From positions 124,001-188,000 of the forward strand of contig NZ_JABFHO010000001.1 of assembly GCF_013404085.1 (NCBI RefSeq): a stretch of DNA of 64,000 bases, written 5' to 3'. The position numbers and the translations under genes were made by a program. Below the pieces are notes generated by a model, which searched no databases, was not told the origin of the DNA, and was given only the letters and a program-made list of their open reading frames with translations. This DNA comes from Winogradskyella helgolandensis (GTDB lineage: Bacteria; Bacteroidota; Bacteroidia; Flavobacteriales; Flavobacteriaceae). Shown here piece by piece: positions 62,474 through 64,000 of this stretch. The number at the start of each line of letters is the position of its first letter. Positions within the stretch are counted from its first letter, which is position 1.

Positions 62474-64000
62474 ATGAGCGAATTAAACAAATACAGTAAA
62501 ACCGTTACACAAGATCCAACACAACCAGCAGCTCAAGCCATGCTGCATGCAATTGGGTTAACAAAAGAAGATTTTTTTAAACCAATTGTAGGTATTGCAA
62601 GCACAGGTTACGAAGGTAACCCATGTAATATGCACCTTAACGACTTGGCAAAACTGGTTAAAGAAGGTACAAAAAATGAAGATGTTATTGGGTTAATTTT
62701 TAACACTATTGGTGTTAGTGATGGTATTTCCATGGGAACTCCAGGCATGCGTTACTCATTACCATCGCGTGATATTATTGCAGATTCTATGGAAACTGTT
62801 GTACAAGCTATGAGTTACGATGGTTTAATTACCGTTGTGGGTTGCGATAAAAATATGCCAGGAGCATTAATGGCAATGATTCGTTTAGACAGACCAAGTA
62901 TTTTAGTTTATGGAGGTACTATAGATTCTGGTTGCCACGAAGGAAAAAAATTAGATGTCGTGTCAGCGTTTGAAGCTTGGGGAAGCAAAGTTGCTGGTAC
63001 CATGGAAGAAAGTGAATATCAAAGTATTGTTGAAAAAGCCTGTCCAGGAGCTGGAGCATGTGGTGGCATGTATACTGCAAACACAATGGCTTCTGCAATT
63101 GAAGCTTTAGGAATGACACTGCCTTTTAATTCTTCTAATCCTGCATTAAGCGATGCTAAGAAAACAGAATCTGTAAAAGCAGGAGAAGCTTTACGTTTAC
63201 TTTTAGAAAAAGACATAAAACCTTCTGATATTATTACTCGAAAGTCAATAGAAAATGCGGTGAGATTAGTTACCATTCTGGGCGGATCTACAAATGCTGT
63301 CTTACACTTTTTAGCAATTGCCAGAGCTGCTCAAATAGATTTCACATTAAAAGATTTTCAAACTATTAGTGATAACACCCCATTTTTGGCCGATTTAAAA
63401 CCAAGTGGTAAATATTTAATGGAAGATGTGCATGCTGTTGGAGGAATTCCTGCGGTATTAAAATATCTTCTTAAAAAAGGACTTATACACGGAGATTGTT
63501 TAACTGTCACAGGAAAAACAATTGCAGAGAATTTATTAGATGTCGATGATTTAAAAGAAGGACAAGACGTCATTAAACCCATTGAAGAACCTATTAAAAT
63601 ATCAGGACACTTAAGAATGTTGTATGGAAATTTAGCAACCGAAGGAAGTGTCGCTAAAATCACTGGAAAAGAAGGCTTATGTTTCCGTGGTAAAGCAAAA
63701 GTTTTTGAAGGAGAATATGCAGCAAACGATGGTATTAGAGATGGGAAAGTTGAAAAAGGAGATGTAGTTGTTATCAGATATGAAGGACCAAAAGGAGGAC
63801 CCGGAATGCCAGAAATGCTAAAACCAACCGCTGCAATTATGGGCGCTGGTTTAGGTAAAGATGTCGCTTTAATCACCGATGGAAGATTCTCAGGAGGAAC
63901 CCATGGCTTTGTTGTTGGCCACATCACACCTGAAGCACAAGAAGGAGGTACCATAGCCGTCGTCAAAGACGGAGACATTATTACAATTGATGCTGAAACT
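62474..64000 (+). CDS. ilvD: Dihydroxy-acid dehydratase, 3' end outside the window
   Basis: IlvD dehydrates 2,3-dihydroxy-isovalerate and 2,3-dihydroxy-3-methylvalerate in valine, isoleucine and leucine synthesis, in the cytoplasm. The frame opens with [20 protein letters not shown] and runs 509 codons without a stop to the window edge; full length is about 560. The iron-sulfur cysteines are visible as Cys51 (EGNPCNMHL), Cys124 ([11 protein letters not shown]) and Cys196 ([16 protein letters not shown]). [15 protein letters not shown] and [15 protein letters not shown] are the classic C-terminal motifs. In Flavobacteria ilvD usually leads an ilvDBNC-leu cluster, which would lie to the right. 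It marks the end of the glycan-specific accessory region. Confidence 0.97.
   Translation, partial: MSELNKYSKTVTQDPTQPAAQAMLHAIGLTKEDFFKPIVGIASTGYEGNPCNMHLNDLAKLVKEGTKNEDVIGLIFNTIGVSDGISMGTPGMRYSLPSRDIIADSMETVVQAMSYDGLITVVGCDKNMPGALMAMIRLDRPSILVYGGTIDSGCHEGKKLDVVSAFEAWGSKVAGTMEESEYQSIVEKACPGAGACGGMYTANTMASAIEALGMTLPFNSSNPALSDAKKTESVKAGEALRLLLEKDIKPSDIITRKSIENAVRLVTILGGSTNAVLHFLAIARAAQIDFTLKDFQTISDNTPFLADLKPSGKYLMEDVHAVGGIPAVLKYLLKKGLIHGDCLTVTGKTIAENLLDVDDLKEGQDVIKPIEEPIKISGHLRMLYGNLATEGSVAKITGKEGLCFRGKAKVFEGEYAANDGIRDGKVEKGDVVVIRYEGPKGGPGMPEMLKPTAAIMGAGLGKDVALITDGRFSGGTHGFVVGHITPEAQEGGTIAVVKDGDIITIDAET

Noticed and set aside
1..64000. tRNA, rRNA, CRISPR arrays, insertion sequences, integrases or phage genes
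   Set aside because: I looked for cloverleaf sequences, regularly spaced repeats, transposase motifs and terminal inverted repeats and found none convincing; PUL mobility is not supported by elements within the window.

Overview
The window is low-GC chromosomal DNA from a member of the Bacteroidota, almost certainly a (probably marine) Flavobacteriaceae. The evidence is two SusC/SusD pairs, a hybrid two-component regulator, lipoproteins with a Cys followed by acidic residues, a type IX secretion C-terminal domain on a GH9 enzyme, TAnnTTTG-type -7 boxes, and no Shine-Dalgarno pattern. It holds two polysaccharide utilisation loci (PULs) with three universal-stress genes between them, and then housekeeping DNA (ilvD).

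PUL 1 (about 1-31289) is a beta-mannan/glucomannan locus. A hybrid two-component sensor (cut by the left edge) faces a leftward block of susC, susD, an IPT-type surface glycan-binding protein and an unusual FAS1x3 plus duplicated-domain lipoprotein. An AraC gene lies upstream of susC. A rightward seven-gene operon follows: GH26, Na+/sugar symporter, GH130, cellobiose 2-epimerase, Calx-beta-GH26, GH5 mannanase and T9SS-secreted GH9. It encodes surface depolymerisation, import, and the epimerase/phosphorylase route that converts mannobiose to mannosyl-glucose and then to mannose-1-phosphate plus glucose. A leftward operon (GH5, second AraC, CE2-like acetylesterase, sialate-O-acetylesterase-like enzyme, GH3) meets it tail to tail. 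No alpha-galactosidase is present, and acetylesterases and beta-glucan enzymes are, which points to acetylated glucomannan.

Between the loci are three tandem two-domain universal stress proteins. The first and third share a promoter layout with a CRP/FNR-like dyad near -41. A bidirectional terminator follows.

PUL 2 (about 34444-61352, all leftward) is headed by a membrane-anchored propeller/LuxR regulator. Then come susC, susD and a LamG-duplicated surface lipoprotein, a 13-bp-stem terminator-like hairpin, and a long catabolic run: two GH144-type endo-beta-1,2-glucanases, a CE1-like esterase, two GH3, GH2, an alpha/beta-hydrolase esterase, a sulfatase, a GH43-like multidomain enzyme, an exported endonuclease/exonuclease/phosphatase-fold enzyme and an MFS sugar porter. 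This suggests a beta-1,2-glucan or another substituted beta-glucan as substrate. The combination of GH144 with sulfatase, phosphodiesterase-fold and esterase genes is the most novel gene content in the window.

The two susC genes share a nearly identical upstream layout, with paired TTAACA hexamers, an 18-nt gap and a TAATTTwG box at the same distance from the start codon, although the two PULs have different dedicated regulators. The right end carries a small FAS1 lipoprotein, a 343-bp spacer with a copy of a dispersed repeat-like sequence, and the 5' 509 codons of ilvD.
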